Notes under the pieces: generated by a model
Database searches by the model: none
What the model saw: the letters and a program-made list of their open reading frames with translations, nothing else
What the model was told of the DNA's origin: nothing
Position numbers and translations under genes: made by a program
From: Bin87 sp965219925
GTDB lineage: Bacteria > Chloroflexota > Dehalococcoidia > Lucifugimonadales > UBA3495
Direction of reading: 5' to 3'
Assembly: GCA_965219925.1 (NCBI GenBank)
Contig: OZ244795.1
Coordinates: 2,852,001-2,916,000, forward strand
Length of the DNA: 64,000 bases
Part shown: positions 43,638-52,071 of the stretch, one piece after another
Layout of the letters: each line of letters opens with the position of its first letter
How positions within the stretch are numbered: the stretch's first letter is position 1

Positions 43638-44210
43638 TCAGTTTTGACTTGATGGGTAAAGAGACTTCAGCTTGATACGGGCATCCTCAGTTGTGAAGCG
43701 CCAGTCCACCCGTATTGCGTCCTGGTTGCGCTGCTGCTGCCACGCTCCCACCTCCCGCCGCAGGACGCTTTGGTCCGGTATGCGCCAGTCCAGGCATTGG
43801 CGGACCATCACCCCGATTTCGATCTCGGCCTTGTTCATCCAACTCCCAGCCACCCGGTCAAGCCGGGTGGCTAAAGGCTTGGGCGTGTAGTGAATCTCCA
43901 CCCGTTCGGCGATGCGCCGCGCTTCCACCGGTTCAGTTGCTCCTTCCGCCCCAAGGCCCGCTCCACACCCTCTTCCACCCAGCGGCGGCGCACCCGTTCC
44001 ACGGTGGCAGTGCCCGCCTTCGCAATGCCCGCCTTCAGGGACCGGGCTATAACATCGTCCTTCATGGCGCCCTCAGCCTGGTTCGCATCGCAACAGCAGG
44101 ATTCGGGCCTGAGTCTGCTTGTAAGCTGCCGCCCGGCCCTTGGTAACCGGCGCCCTCAGTTCCTGTTGCTCCTCCTCCCTCAGTTGCACCCGGTATTTCT
44201 TCACCTTCAC
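43638..44210 (-). pseudogene. IS630-family transposase remnant
   Basis: From 44210 the minus strand reads VKVKKYRVQLREEEQQELRA, an IS630 N-terminus, to a stop; then in another frame AKAGTATVERVRRRWVEEGV (helix-turn-helix). After a large deletion the C-terminus is intact, with NKAEIEIGVMVRQCLDWRIP and VDWRFTTEDARIKLKSLYPS. The first two catalytic Asp regions are gone, so the element is dead. No terminal repeats could be assigned. Confidence 0.8.
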
Positions 44211-44296
44211 CACCCCCTCACTTCCCAATCTTCTTTCGTTACTACCCGATATGATACCCCAACCATCACTTCAAAACTGGTGGTCTACCAGGCCGT

Positions 44297-44348
44297 GTTG
44301 ACATTTCACGTCATTCCGGCTTTCGCCGGAATGACGTGAAATGTCAAC
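44297..44348. repeat. Perfect 24-bp inverted repeat with a 4-nt loop
   Basis: Arms at 44297-44320 and 44325-44348 are exact reverse complements around tttc. The inner part (attccggctttcgccggaat) is the common short hairpin seen elsewhere in the window; the outer gttgacatttcacgtc extends it. With no T-run it is probably a mobile hairpin repeat rather than a terminator. Confidence 0.85.
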
Positions 44349-44457
44349 AGAACCTAATTTCCACAACTTTGGAAAGGCCCTGCAAAACACCTGGTGGCGG
44401 TGTGCTAACATGCTGAAAGTTCATTGACCTTTCGATTCCCGATTGGAGATTGCCCTC

Positions 44458-45870
44458 ATGCCCGATTCCATTTCCCGTAAGTTGGCCCGGTGGGCTGTAA
44501 ACCTCAGTCCCGCCGACTTGCCGCCCGCCGTCATCGACAAGATGCAAACCTCGCTGCTGCACGGTGTGGTCGTATCAATAATCGGCGCCGAAACCCACCA
44601 CGGCAAAGCGGCGGTAAACCTGGCGCTGGCCGAGGAAAGTTCGTCCCACGGCGCCAGCATCGTCGGTCAGTCAGCACGGGCCACCCGCTGCGGAGCCGCC
44701 TTCGCCAACAGCAAGCTCATGCACGCCACCAACCAGGCCGACTCATACCGGATGCTCACCCATCCCGGCCCCTGCGTCATCCCGTCGGCCCTGGCTACCG
44801 CCGAACTGAGCCGGGCGTCGGGTTCCGATCTGATCACCGCAATGGCCGCCGCCTACGAGGTTGAGTCCCGCATCGCCGGCGATTTCATCGCATCCACCCA
44901 GGCCCGCGGCTTCCGCTCCAGCCCGGTTTACGGCACCCTCGGCGCGGCTGTCGCCACCGCCAAACTGCTGGGCCTGACCGAAGACCAGATGGTAACCGCC
45001 ATCGCCCTGGCCGCCACGTTCACTGCCGGCACCAACGAAGGCCCCCGTTCCGGCGGGCGCGAAATGATGTTCCATGAACCCCAGGCCACCCGCAGCGGCA
45101 TCATGGCCGCCCTGCTGGCCCGCGAAGATGTACGCGGATCCGAAGAATCCCTGGAGGGGCCGGCGGGTTTCTACAACGCCTTCACCGGCAACAACCGCGG
45201 CGAGCTGTCCTACGTATTCAGCGGCCCACAGCAGGTTACCTTCGATCCCGTAACTGAAGGTTTGGGCCAACGCTGGGAACTGCTGCACACGGTACTCAAG
45301 ATGTACCCTACGGCCGGCTATAACTGCCCGGTGATCGACCTGATGGCCGACATCCGTCGCGCTCACGATTTGTCCATCAAAGACATCGAACGGATCACCA
45401 TCGACATGAACTGGCTGGAAACCCTGTACCCCTCTCCAGCCTTCCCCAACCCGGCCCGCGGACGCGCTATGGTAGGCAGCACCCACTACTTCGCCGCCTA
45501 CGTTGCGGTCAACGGAGCCTATCCGCCCCTGCGCACCCGCATCGACCCCGGCGACGATTCCGATGCTGCCAGCGCCGATAATCACGACGCCGTTGTCAGC
45601 CTGATGCACAAGGTGGAAACCGTCGGCCACAAAGACCGCACCGCCTTCGCACCCCGCATCACCATCGAAATGGCCGGAGGCACCGTGTACCAGGGCGAAT
45701 ACCACGGCTCCGAACTCGAATGGGGATTCGACACAGAGGTGGAACGCCTGCGTCCTCTCTTCGACAACATCGCCTGGCCCAACGCCAAACTCGAAGCCGT
45801 GGTGTCGGCATCCCGGAGCATTCCCGACGCCGCCGACCTTGGCGCACTGTTAGCCGCCGCAACGCCGTAA
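44458..45870 (+). CDS. MmgE/PrpD-family protein (2-methylcitrate dehydratase-like)
   Basis: A 470-aa protein of the MmgE/PrpD family: SISRKLARWAVNLSPADLPP at the N-terminus, LMHATNQADSYRMLTHPGPC, then AVATAKLLGLTEDQMVTAIA with the all-helical core, and a C-terminal alpha/beta domain from about residue 280 (PVIDLMADIRRAHDLSIKDI). The family dehydrates methylcitrate, cis-aconitate or other acids; divergent members are common in SAR202. The ATG at 44458 has ggaga upstream. It is not with prpB/prpC, so methylcitrate use is unsupported. Confidence 0.85.
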   Translation: MPDSISRKLARWAVNLSPADLPPAVIDKMQTSLLHGVVVSIIGAETHHGKAAVNLALAEESSSHGASIVGQSARATRCGAAFANSKLMHATNQADSYRMLTHPGPCVIPSALATAELSRASGSDLITAMAAAYEVESRIAGDFIASTQARGFRSSPVYGTLGAAVATAKLLGLTEDQMVTAIALAATFTAGTNEGPRSGGREMMFHEPQATRSGIMAALLAREDVRGSEESLEGPAGFYNAFTGNNRGELSYVFSGPQQVTFDPVTEGLGQRWELLHTVLKMYPTAGYNCPVIDLMADIRRAHDLSIKDIERITIDMNWLETLYPSPAFPNPARGRAMVGSTHYFAAYVAVNGAYPPLRTRIDPGDDSDAASADNHDAVVSLMHKVETVGHKDRTAFAPRITIEMAGGTVYQGEYHGSELEWGFDTEVERLRPLFDNIAWPNAKLEAVVSASRSIPDAADLGALLAAATP

Positions 45871-45887
45871 CGCCATCAGCACCATCG

Positions 45888-46032
45888 TCTCACGCTTGTC
45901 CCACTTTAATCTGTCATTGCGAGGAGCATAGCGACGTGGCAATCTCGATAAGGTTGAGCCTACGTCGTCGAACCGCCTTTGCTACGGCGACGAAAGTGAC
46001 ACGCTGCGCTCGCAATGACAAAATGGGTACGC
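45888..46032. repeat. Dispersed palindromic repeat, copy B (degenerate ends)
   Basis: Begins tctcacgcttgtccca and ends gacaaaatgggtacgcca, flanking opposed cattgcgagg...caatctcg and cgctcgcaatgac arms. It fills most of the gap between the MmgE/PrpD and SDR genes. Confidence 0.75.
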
Positions 46033-46120
46033 CACAGCCGCCGCCGTCGCGGCAACGCAGCAACGCGGCAGTCTCGCTGGCGTTTGATCTCAGTAATTAA
46101 ACCCGACAGGAGAAGGAATC

Positions 46121-46915
46121 ATGTTGCCAGGTTTGGAAGGAAAAGGAGCGCTCGTCACCGGTGGCAGCCGCGGCATCGGCAAGGCCATCGCTTACGCCCT
46201 CGCATCCGAGGGTTGCGCCGTCGCCATCTGCGCCCGCGGGCCGGAAGCGCTGCAAGCTTCCGCCGCCGAAATCAGCGATGCCACCGGCGCCAACGTCATC
46301 CCCATTCCCGCCGATATGACCGACCCTGATGCCATCGTAAACCTGGTACAGCAGACCGTTGCCGGCCTCAGTCGACTGGACATCCTGGTCAACAACGCCG
46401 TCAACAGCACCAGCGACCGCGCCAGCCGTATCCCCGACGACGTCATCCTCAACCACATCACCACCAAGATCATGGGATACATCCGTTGCGCCCGCGAATG
46501 CGTCCCGCACATGACAGCGGCCGGCGGCGGACGCATCATCAACATCGGTGGCATGGCGGCCCGCAATTCCAGCCCAACCAACCCCGGGTCGGGCGTCACC
46601 AATTCAGCCATGTCCAACTACTCCAAAGCGCTGGCCGACGATGTCGCATCGGACGGCATACTGGTCAACTGCATTCATCCCGGCAGCACCCGAACCGAGC
46701 GATACATGGGACTCGTCGCCGAACGCGCCGCCCGCGCCAATACCACCCCGGAAGCCGAACTGGCCCAGTCGGTTGCCGAAATCCCCATTGGACGCATGGT
46801 TGAACCCGAGGACATCGCCAATCTCGCCGCGTTCCTCTGCTCCGATCTGGCGTCGGCCATCACCGGCCAAACCATCGCCGTAGACGGCGGCGGCGGCAAG
46901 GGCGTGAATTTCTAG
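46121..46915 (+). CDS. Short-chain dehydrogenase/reductase
   Basis: A 264-aa classical SDR. The cofactor motif GALVTGGSRGIGKAIAYAL is at the N-terminus, followed by LVNNAVNSTSDR (NNA variant), catalytic NYSKALADDVAS (YxxxK) and C-terminal FLCSDLASAITGQTIAVDGG. NAD(P)-dependent oxidation or reduction of an unknown substrate; many relatives are 3-oxoacyl reductase-like. aggagaagg precedes the ATG. Confidence 0.92.
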   Translation: MLPGLEGKGALVTGGSRGIGKAIAYALASEGCAVAICARGPEALQASAAEISDATGANVIPIPADMTDPDAIVNLVQQTVAGLSRLDILVNNAVNSTSDRASRIPDDVILNHITTKIMGYIRCARECVPHMTAAGGGRIINIGGMAARNSSPTNPGSGVTNSAMSNYSKALADDVASDGILVNCIHPGSTRTERYMGLVAERAARANTTPEAELAQSVAEIPIGRMVEPEDIANLAAFLCSDLASAITGQTIAVDGGGGKGVNF

Positions 46916-46974
46916 GCAACACCTACCCGATTTCCGCCCGCTGGTCGGCTCCGGCCAGAGACCCGGCTAGAGCC

Positions 46975-47180
46975 TCACGCGTACCCACTTTGTCAAACCA
47001 AACTGGCCTACTGTCATTGCGAAGGATGCCCACCCCCTCCTGTCATTGCGACCCCGTGCTTGATACGGGGGTGGCAATCTCGTCGCCGTAGCAATGGTGG
47101 TTTGCCGACGTGTGTTCAACCTCAACGAGATTGCCACGTCGCTGCGCTCCTCGCAATGACAGGTGGGGGTACGCGTGAGA
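46975..47180. repeat. Dispersed palindromic repeat, copy C
   Basis: A 206-bp copy bounded by CCTCACGCGTACCC (46975-46988) and GGGTACGCGTGAGA (47167-47180), with the gccgacgtgtgttcaacctc centre. It ends at the stop of the hypothetical gene at 47183. Confidence 0.8.
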
Positions 47181-47182
47181 CC

Positions 47183-47689
47183 CTAATCCACCTGCATGAG
47201 CCGCAGAGCCCCGGCGAAGTTGGAGTCCAGGACGTAAACATCCGCCACCTTGTCATACGTCATGGGGCGCGGTAAATCCACGCCTCCGCGGCGCCGCCTC
47301 AGCCGGTTCATGCTGTGGCCCTGGCTGGACAGCGACCCGGACAACTCCCGCTGCGTGAGGTTCAGTTCATCCATCAACTGCGCCCGCTTCTCCGTGTAGT
47401 CCGGCGACTGCGAAACGCGCACCATCGCCTGCCTTGCCGTGGCGGACAGGTAGCGCCAAAAAGTCGTAGCGTAGCTGGCATTCCACTTCGGACGATCCGG
47501 TTCAGCGGTTACAGCCAATTCCTCCGGTGATAATGCGCCATCCGCACCACCCACGGCTGCATCCACCGCCTCTTCGCCCGCGACGACTTCGTCGCCGGTA
47601 AACGACTCGGTTCCCCGACCTGCCATCTGGCGAATCGCCGCCACTACTTCGTCGATATCCCCTTCGATAGTTACTGTTACCCGGACCAA
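47183..47689 (-). CDS. Hypothetical protein, 168 aa
   Basis: No family recognised. The N-terminus forms a short beta-alpha unit (TVTIEGDIDEVVAAIRQMAG), then an acidic linker, then a helical region (ATTFWRYLSATARQAMVRVS) and LTQRELSGSLSSQGHSMNRL, which looks like a small winged helix as in MarR-like or ribosome-associated proteins. The start is a TTG at 47689 with aaggag 8 nt upstream. It stands alone between two dispersed repeats. Confidence 0.65.
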   Translation of the reverse strand: MVRVTVTIEGDIDEVVAAIRQMAGRGTESFTGDEVVAGEEAVDAAVGGADGALSPEELAVTAEPDRPKWNASYATTFWRYLSATARQAMVRVSQSPDYTEKRAQLMDELNLTQRELSGSLSSQGHSMNRLRRRRGGVDLPRPMTYDKVADVYVLDSNFAGALRLMQVD

Positions 47690-47799
47690 AACGCTGCTCC
47701 TTGTGCTCCGCTATTGACTCTGCTGACACTCTGTTGCCTGATCTCGCATGAACCGCAGTTTACCGCACCGGTTTTCTCATCCGCCACCACCAACGCCCT

Positions 47800-47997
47800 C
47801 TCATGCGTACCCACTTTGTCATTGCGACCCCGTACTCGATGCGGGGGTTGGCAATCTCGTCGCCGTATCAACGGCGGTTCGCCGACGTGTGTTCAACCTC
47901 AACGAGATTGCCACGTCCCTCGACAAGCTCGGGATGAGCGGAAGATCCTCGCAATGACAGCAGGCCAGTTTGGTTTGACAAAGCGGGTATGCGTGAG
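47800..47997. repeat. Dispersed palindromic repeat, copy D
   Basis: Bounded by CTCATGCGTACCC (47800-47812) and GGGTATGCGTGAG (47985-47997); each end carries one C-to-T change from the consensus. It fills the gap between the two neighbouring minus-strand genes. Confidence 0.8.
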
Positions 47998-48005
47998 CCA
48001 ACGCC

Positions 48006-48935
48006 CTACGGTGATATGGCCTCCTGCAATGCCGATTCCAGAACCTGGGGCGGCACATACTGCTCGAATCGCGCGGTGATCCGTCCGTCGCTGCCCACGA
48101 CAAACGTCCACGGTTCCGACACCAACCCCCATTCTGCCACGGCGGGAACCAGCTCTTTACCAACCTGAGCCGGGTCCACCAGATGCGGGTCTTTGTAAAC
48201 CTCCACGTGCACGAAGTTGGCCCGGCCGGCGTATCGCCCCGCCAGTTCAGACAGCGTCTCGACCTGTGGCCCGCACGTCGCGGTTACGCAGAACGCCGGC
48301 GTTGAAAACGTTACCACCGCCGGCACACCCGACCTGACCGCATCGGCTAACGACAGTTGATACAGCGCCGGATCCGGCTCGACGCTGCTGCTGATGGTGC
48401 GCAGGTCGGCCACCCGCGCCGCCGTGGGCGTGTCTGACGGCGGCGCCGCGTCCCCGATGAACGGCGCCCGGTGTTGCGCCGACACGGTTATCGCGGCGGC
48501 GGCGGTTTGGCTCTCTCCGCTTTCGTCCTCAAACGTCGCGTGAACCTCCCAGATACCCGGAGCCTCAGCCGTTGCCGTCCCGGCTTCGTCGAAAGTAACC
48601 TGAGCCACGAATATCCCGCGGCGTCCTTTCGGCGGCCATTCCTCGTATTGCGCCGTTGTGCGGTGCCGAACCTGTCCCCTGGGCGCCCCGGCCTCGTAAA
48701 ACACTGCCTGCAGTTCTACCAATTCCGGACGTACCGGCATGTAATCCCGGTCAACCAGCCCAAATGACAACCGGTTCTCGCCCACGGCCAGGTCGCTATT
48801 GGACACGATCATGCTCACCGCGGGTCCGCCCGGCGGCTGGCTCAAAACGTCGTCCTGAGGCTTCTGGCTCGCACAGCCCATCGCCAGCAGCAACGAGGCC
48901 CCAACCAGGCAACTCACCAAAATTCCGCGCATCAT
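48006..48935 (-). CDS. Lipoprotein with thioredoxin-like C-terminal domain
   Basis: A 309-aa exported lipoprotein. The signal peptide and lipobox are VSCLVGASLLLAMGCASQ. Residues about 30-180 form a beta-sandwich region (LSFGLVDRDYMPVRPELVEL). The C-terminal ~110 residues are thioredoxin-like: VPAVVTFSTPAFCVTATCGP with a CxxxxC pair instead of CxxC, then VEVYKDPH and PWTFVVGSDGRITARFEQYV. It probably acts in envelope thiol chemistry or metal binding (Sco-like); not certain. Start at 48935; the longer frame runs into a dispersed repeat. Confidence 0.8.
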   Translation of the reverse strand: MMRGILVSCLVGASLLLAMGCASQKPQDDVLSQPPGGPAVSMIVSNSDLAVGENRLSFGLVDRDYMPVRPELVELQAVFYEAGAPRGQVRHRTTAQYEEWPPKGRRGIFVAQVTFDEAGTATAEAPGIWEVHATFEDESGESQTAAAAITVSAQHRAPFIGDAAPPSDTPTAARVADLRTISSSVEPDPALYQLSLADAVRSGVPAVVTFSTPAFCVTATCGPQVETLSELAGRYAGRANFVHVEVYKDPHLVDPAQVGKELVPAVAEWGLVSEPWTFVVGSDGRITARFEQYVPPQVLESALQEAISP

Positions 48936-48977
48936 GGCTTTGAGGTTGCCACGATGTCCCCACATTGGCAAGGCCAT

Positions 48978-49156
48978 TCCCGTCATTGCGAGGATTTTCC
49001 GCTCATCCCGAGCTTGTCGAGGGACGTGGCAATCCCGCTGCATCCCCTGTCATTGCGAGGAGCGCAGCGACGTGGCAATCTCGTTGAGGTTGAACACACG
49101 TCGGCAAACCACCATTGCTATGGCGGCGAGATTGCCACTTTGCGCTCGCAATGACA
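48978..49156. repeat. Dispersed palindromic repeat, copy E
   Basis: Opposed cattgcgaggag...caatctcg and gagattgccac...ctcgcaatgac arms around ttgaggttgaacacacgtcg, without the ctcacgcgtaccc ends. A short ctcatcctgagccggtcgaagg repeat follows at about 49170-49195. Confidence 0.75.
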
Positions 49157-49280
49157 AGCCCACACATTCCCGCTCATCCTGAGCCGGTCGAAGGACCGCC
49201 CCGTCCCCCACCGCTGCCGCCGTGGTCTATAATCAACCCACACCTGTTCACACCCATTCCAATGACGTTGCGAGGCTACT

Positions 49281-50318
49281 ATGCGGTTCGGTTCTTTCGT
49301 ATTCCCGGTCAGCCACCACCCTGATAACGACTCAGCGGTTATCGACAGCACTATGGACGAGGTCATCCTTGCCGAGCAAATCGGCATGGACTCGGTGTGG
49401 CTTACCGAGCATCACTTCGATGGAGCCGCCGCCCACGCTGACCCGGTGGTGTTCGGCGCCGCCATCGCCGCCCGCACCAATCGCATCAAAATCGGATTCG
49501 CCGTCGCCGAACTCGCGTTCCACCACCCGGTGCGCCTCGCCGTGCAAACCGCCCTTCTCGACAATCTTAGCCACGGCCGGCTCATCGTCGGAACCGGACG
49601 CGGCTCGGCCTATAACCATTACGAGTATCTGGGCTTCGGCCTCACCATGGAGCAGGGCATCGCCCGGCTCGATGAAGCGGAACAGTTGCTGGTCGAGGCC
49701 TGGACCGGCGAGGATCTGTCGCACCGCGGCGAACACTGGAACCTCGAATTTCCTCTGCTGCGCCCCCGCCCGTATCAAAAGCCGCATCCGCCGCTCATTC
49801 GCGCCTGCATCAGTGAAGCATCCGCCGTCAATATGGCTAAAATCGGTCGACCCATCATGATCGGCATCCAGACGCTGGAGACGCTGCAAGCCCGTCTGGA
49901 ACGATACCGCGAAACCATGCTGGACTCTGGATTCACCGAGGATGCAACCGAGGCTACAATGGACCAGTGCTGGGCGTCCCGCGACCTGTTCATCGCCGAC
50001 ACCTACAGCGAAGCGTTGGAAATCGCCGGAGCCGGCTTCGAACGCGAACGCACCCACTTCCGGCGCGCCCGCGAGCTCTACAACCCTGGCGGCTTCCCGC
50101 CTCCAGACCCCAACCGTCCGATCCCGGCCGGAGAAAGCCTGGAGCATTCCTTCATCCTCGGCACACCCTCTCAGGCCGCCGAGCAAGTCGCCGCCATGCG
50201 TGACATCGGCGTGCGTAACCTAATGTTCAAACTCAACGTCGGCGAGATGGACACCCACCGGGTCCAAAAATCCATGCGGATGCTCGGCGAACACGTGATG
50301 CCGAAATTTATGGGGTAG
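49281..50318 (+). CDS. LLM-class (luciferase-like) flavin-dependent oxidoreductase
   Basis: A 345-aa TIM-barrel flavoprotein of the bacterial luciferase family. Visible are MRFGSFVFPVSHHPDN, GMDSVWLTEHHFDGAAAHAD (the EHHF motif), KIGFAVAELAFHHPVRLAVQ and a flavin-site VGTGRGSAYNHYEYLGF. Such enzymes use reduced FMN or F420 to oxidise ketones, aldehydes, alkanesulfonates or others; the cofactor is not decidable here. The ATG has gagg 6-9 nt upstream. Confidence 0.9.
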   Translation: MRFGSFVFPVSHHPDNDSAVIDSTMDEVILAEQIGMDSVWLTEHHFDGAAAHADPVVFGAAIAARTNRIKIGFAVAELAFHHPVRLAVQTALLDNLSHGRLIVGTGRGSAYNHYEYLGFGLTMEQGIARLDEAEQLLVEAWTGEDLSHRGEHWNLEFPLLRPRPYQKPHPPLIRACISEASAVNMAKIGRPIMIGIQTLETLQARLERYRETMLDSGFTEDATEATMDQCWASRDLFIADTYSEALEIAGAGFERERTHFRRARELYNPGGFPPPDPNRPIPAGESLEHSFILGTPSQAAEQVAAMRDIGVRNLMFKLNVGEMDTHRVQKSMRMLGEHVMPKFMG

Positions 50319-50325
50319 GGAGTTC

Positions 50326-50470
50326 CACTTTGTCATTGCGACCCCGTACCTGATACGGAGGTGGCAATCTCGTCGCCGTAGCAACGGCGGTTCGCCGACG
50401 TGTGTTCAACCTCATCGAGATTGCCACGTCGCTATGCTCCTCGCAATGACAGAAGTAGGGTCGCAATGAC
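50326..50470. repeat. Dispersed palindromic repeat, copy F
   Basis: Starts ttccactttgtcattgcg and ends cctcgcaatgacagaag, with the gccgacgtgtgttcaacctc centre. Next to it, 50479-50518 holds a separate short hairpin repeat (ctcccctctcccaccgggagaggggccggg). Confidence 0.75.
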
Positions 50471-50577
50471 CGTAGTCAAGCTCCCCTCTCCCACCGGGAG
50501 AGGGGCCGGGGGTGAGGGGCGGCGTACCCTCCCCTGTCATTGCCCACGTCAGAGGCGTTTGGGGTGAGGGCAGAGCC

Positions 50578-51744
50578 TCACAATGCCCGCACCATGGCGT
50601 CCAGACTCTCCAATGCCCGGCTGATGTTCTCCTGGCTGTTGGCGTACGACAGCCGCACGTAGCCCTCGCCGAACTCACCGAACGCCGCCCCGGACAGCAA
50701 CGCCACGCCTGCCTCCTGCATCGCCCGCTCTTCGAACTCGGCGCTGCTGAGGCCCGTGTCTCTGATGCTTGGGAAGGCGTAAAATGCTCCCTCCGGCTCC
50801 GGGCAGTTGATCCCCGGTATGGATGCCAGCCCGTCCGCGATGAGACGGCGGCGGCGGCCAAACTCGGCGGCCATCTCCTGCACCGCGTCCTGCGGGCCGT
50901 CCAGCGCGGCCACCCCGGCAATCTGGCTGAACGATGCCGCGCACGACACACTGTTGGTAGCCAGTCGCGACACATGGGGCACCAGCTCCTCCGGCATGAT
51001 GCCGTAGCCCAGGCGCCAGCCCGTCATCGCGTAACTCTTCGAGAACCCGTCCAGAATGATCGTGCGTTCCGCCATCCCCGGCAGCGCGGCGATGCTGTGG
51101 TGCTCGCCCGAGTACAGAATATCCTTGTAAATTTCGTCCGACATCACGTACATGTCGGGATGGCTTCGCACCACGTTGGCGATGGTTTCCAGTTCGTCGG
51201 CGGTGAACGCCGAACCGCACGGATTCTCCGGTGAGTTGACGATGAGAAGCCGCGTGCGCTCGTTGACCATCCCCGGCAATTGCGTCAGGTCGGGATGATA
51301 CGCCCGATCCTCCAGCAGCCGCATCGGCACGGCCTTGGCCCCGCAGAATTCGATCATCGACTCGTAAATCGGGAAACCCGGATTGGGATATATGACCTCG
51401 GCGCCCGCTTCCGCCAGCGCCATAATGACGTAGAACATGATGGGTTTGGCGCCCGGCGTAACCACCACCTGCTCCCAGTCGGTATCGATGCCGCGCACCT
51501 CCCGGCTGTTGCGAGCCACCGCCTGCCGCAGCTCCGGCAGACCCGGCGTCGGCCCGTAGTGCGTGTAGCCATCCTGCAGCGCCTTCACGCCGGCCTCCAC
51601 AATGTGCGCCGGCGTCTCGAAGTCCGGTTCCCCAATCTCCAGGTGGATGATCTCCCGGCCCTGCGCCTCCAGCGCCCGCGCCCTGGCCAGCACCTCAAAC
51701 GCGCTTTCAGTCCCCAAACGGCTCATACGGGTGGCGATAGTCAT
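50578..51744 (-). CDS. PLP-dependent aminotransferase, class I/II (aspartate aminotransferase-like)
   Basis: A 388-aa fold-type I enzyme. ALEAQGREIIHLEIGEPDFE, HYGPTPGLPELRQAVARNSR, IVNSPENPCGSAFTADELE and the PLP lysine in ILDGFSKSYAMTGWRLGYG are standard. The start at 51744 was chosen because ggag lies 9 nt upstream; an ATG at 51753 directly abuts that site. Transaminates an amino acid with 2-oxoglutarate; the exact substrate is unknown. Confidence 0.9.
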   Translation of the reverse strand: MTIATRMSRLGTESAFEVLARARALEAQGREIIHLEIGEPDFETPAHIVEAGVKALQDGYTHYGPTPGLPELRQAVARNSREVRGIDTDWEQVVVTPGAKPIMFYVIMALAEAGAEVIYPNPGFPIYESMIEFCGAKAVPMRLLEDRAYHPDLTQLPGMVNERTRLLIVNSPENPCGSAFTADELETIANVVRSHPDMYVMSDEIYKDILYSGEHHSIAALPGMAERTIILDGFSKSYAMTGWRLGYGIMPEELVPHVSRLATNSVSCAASFSQIAGVAALDGPQDAVQEMAAEFGRRRRLIADGLASIPGINCPEPEGAFYAFPSIRDTGLSSAEFEERAMQEAGVALLSGAAFGEFGEGYVRLSYANSQENISRALESLDAMVRAL

Positions 51745-51833
51745 ACTCGGCATCTCCAAAATCAGCGTTCCCAACACCACCCCACAGTCCGCCGCCAAGA
51801 TTACCACATCCCCCACAGCGCTGCCCTCACCCC

Positions 51834-52050
51834 CTGTCATTGCAAGGAGCGCAGCGACATGGCAATCCCGTCCCACCCATGTCGGACTCGGCTCCCCTCT
51901 CCCCGCGGGAGAGGGGCCGGGGGTGAGGGCCGCACCCACCCCCAATCCTGTCCATCCTGCTCATCCATCTTGGATTCGGCTCCTCTCCCTTGATGGGAGA
52001 GGGTTGGGGTGAGGGTGATCCCCCCGTCGTCCTGAGCCTGTCGAAGCCCC
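51834..52050. repeat. Cluster of short dispersed repeats
   Basis: In order: a short copy of the cattgcaaggagcgcagcgac repeat (51834-51875), two ctctcc...gggagagg hairpins (about 51893-51930 and 51970-52015) followed by gggtgaggg, and a tcctgagcctgtcgaagc word (about 52029-52046). No gene is present between the aminotransferase and the LRR gene. Confidence 0.7.
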
Positions 52051-52071
52051 CTCCTCAAAGCCCGCTTGCGG

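Noticed and set aside
44743..45705. 320-codon minus-strand frame opposite the MmgE/PrpD gene
   Set aside because: Antisense shadow rich in Gly/Val/Asp, without motifs or ribosome site.
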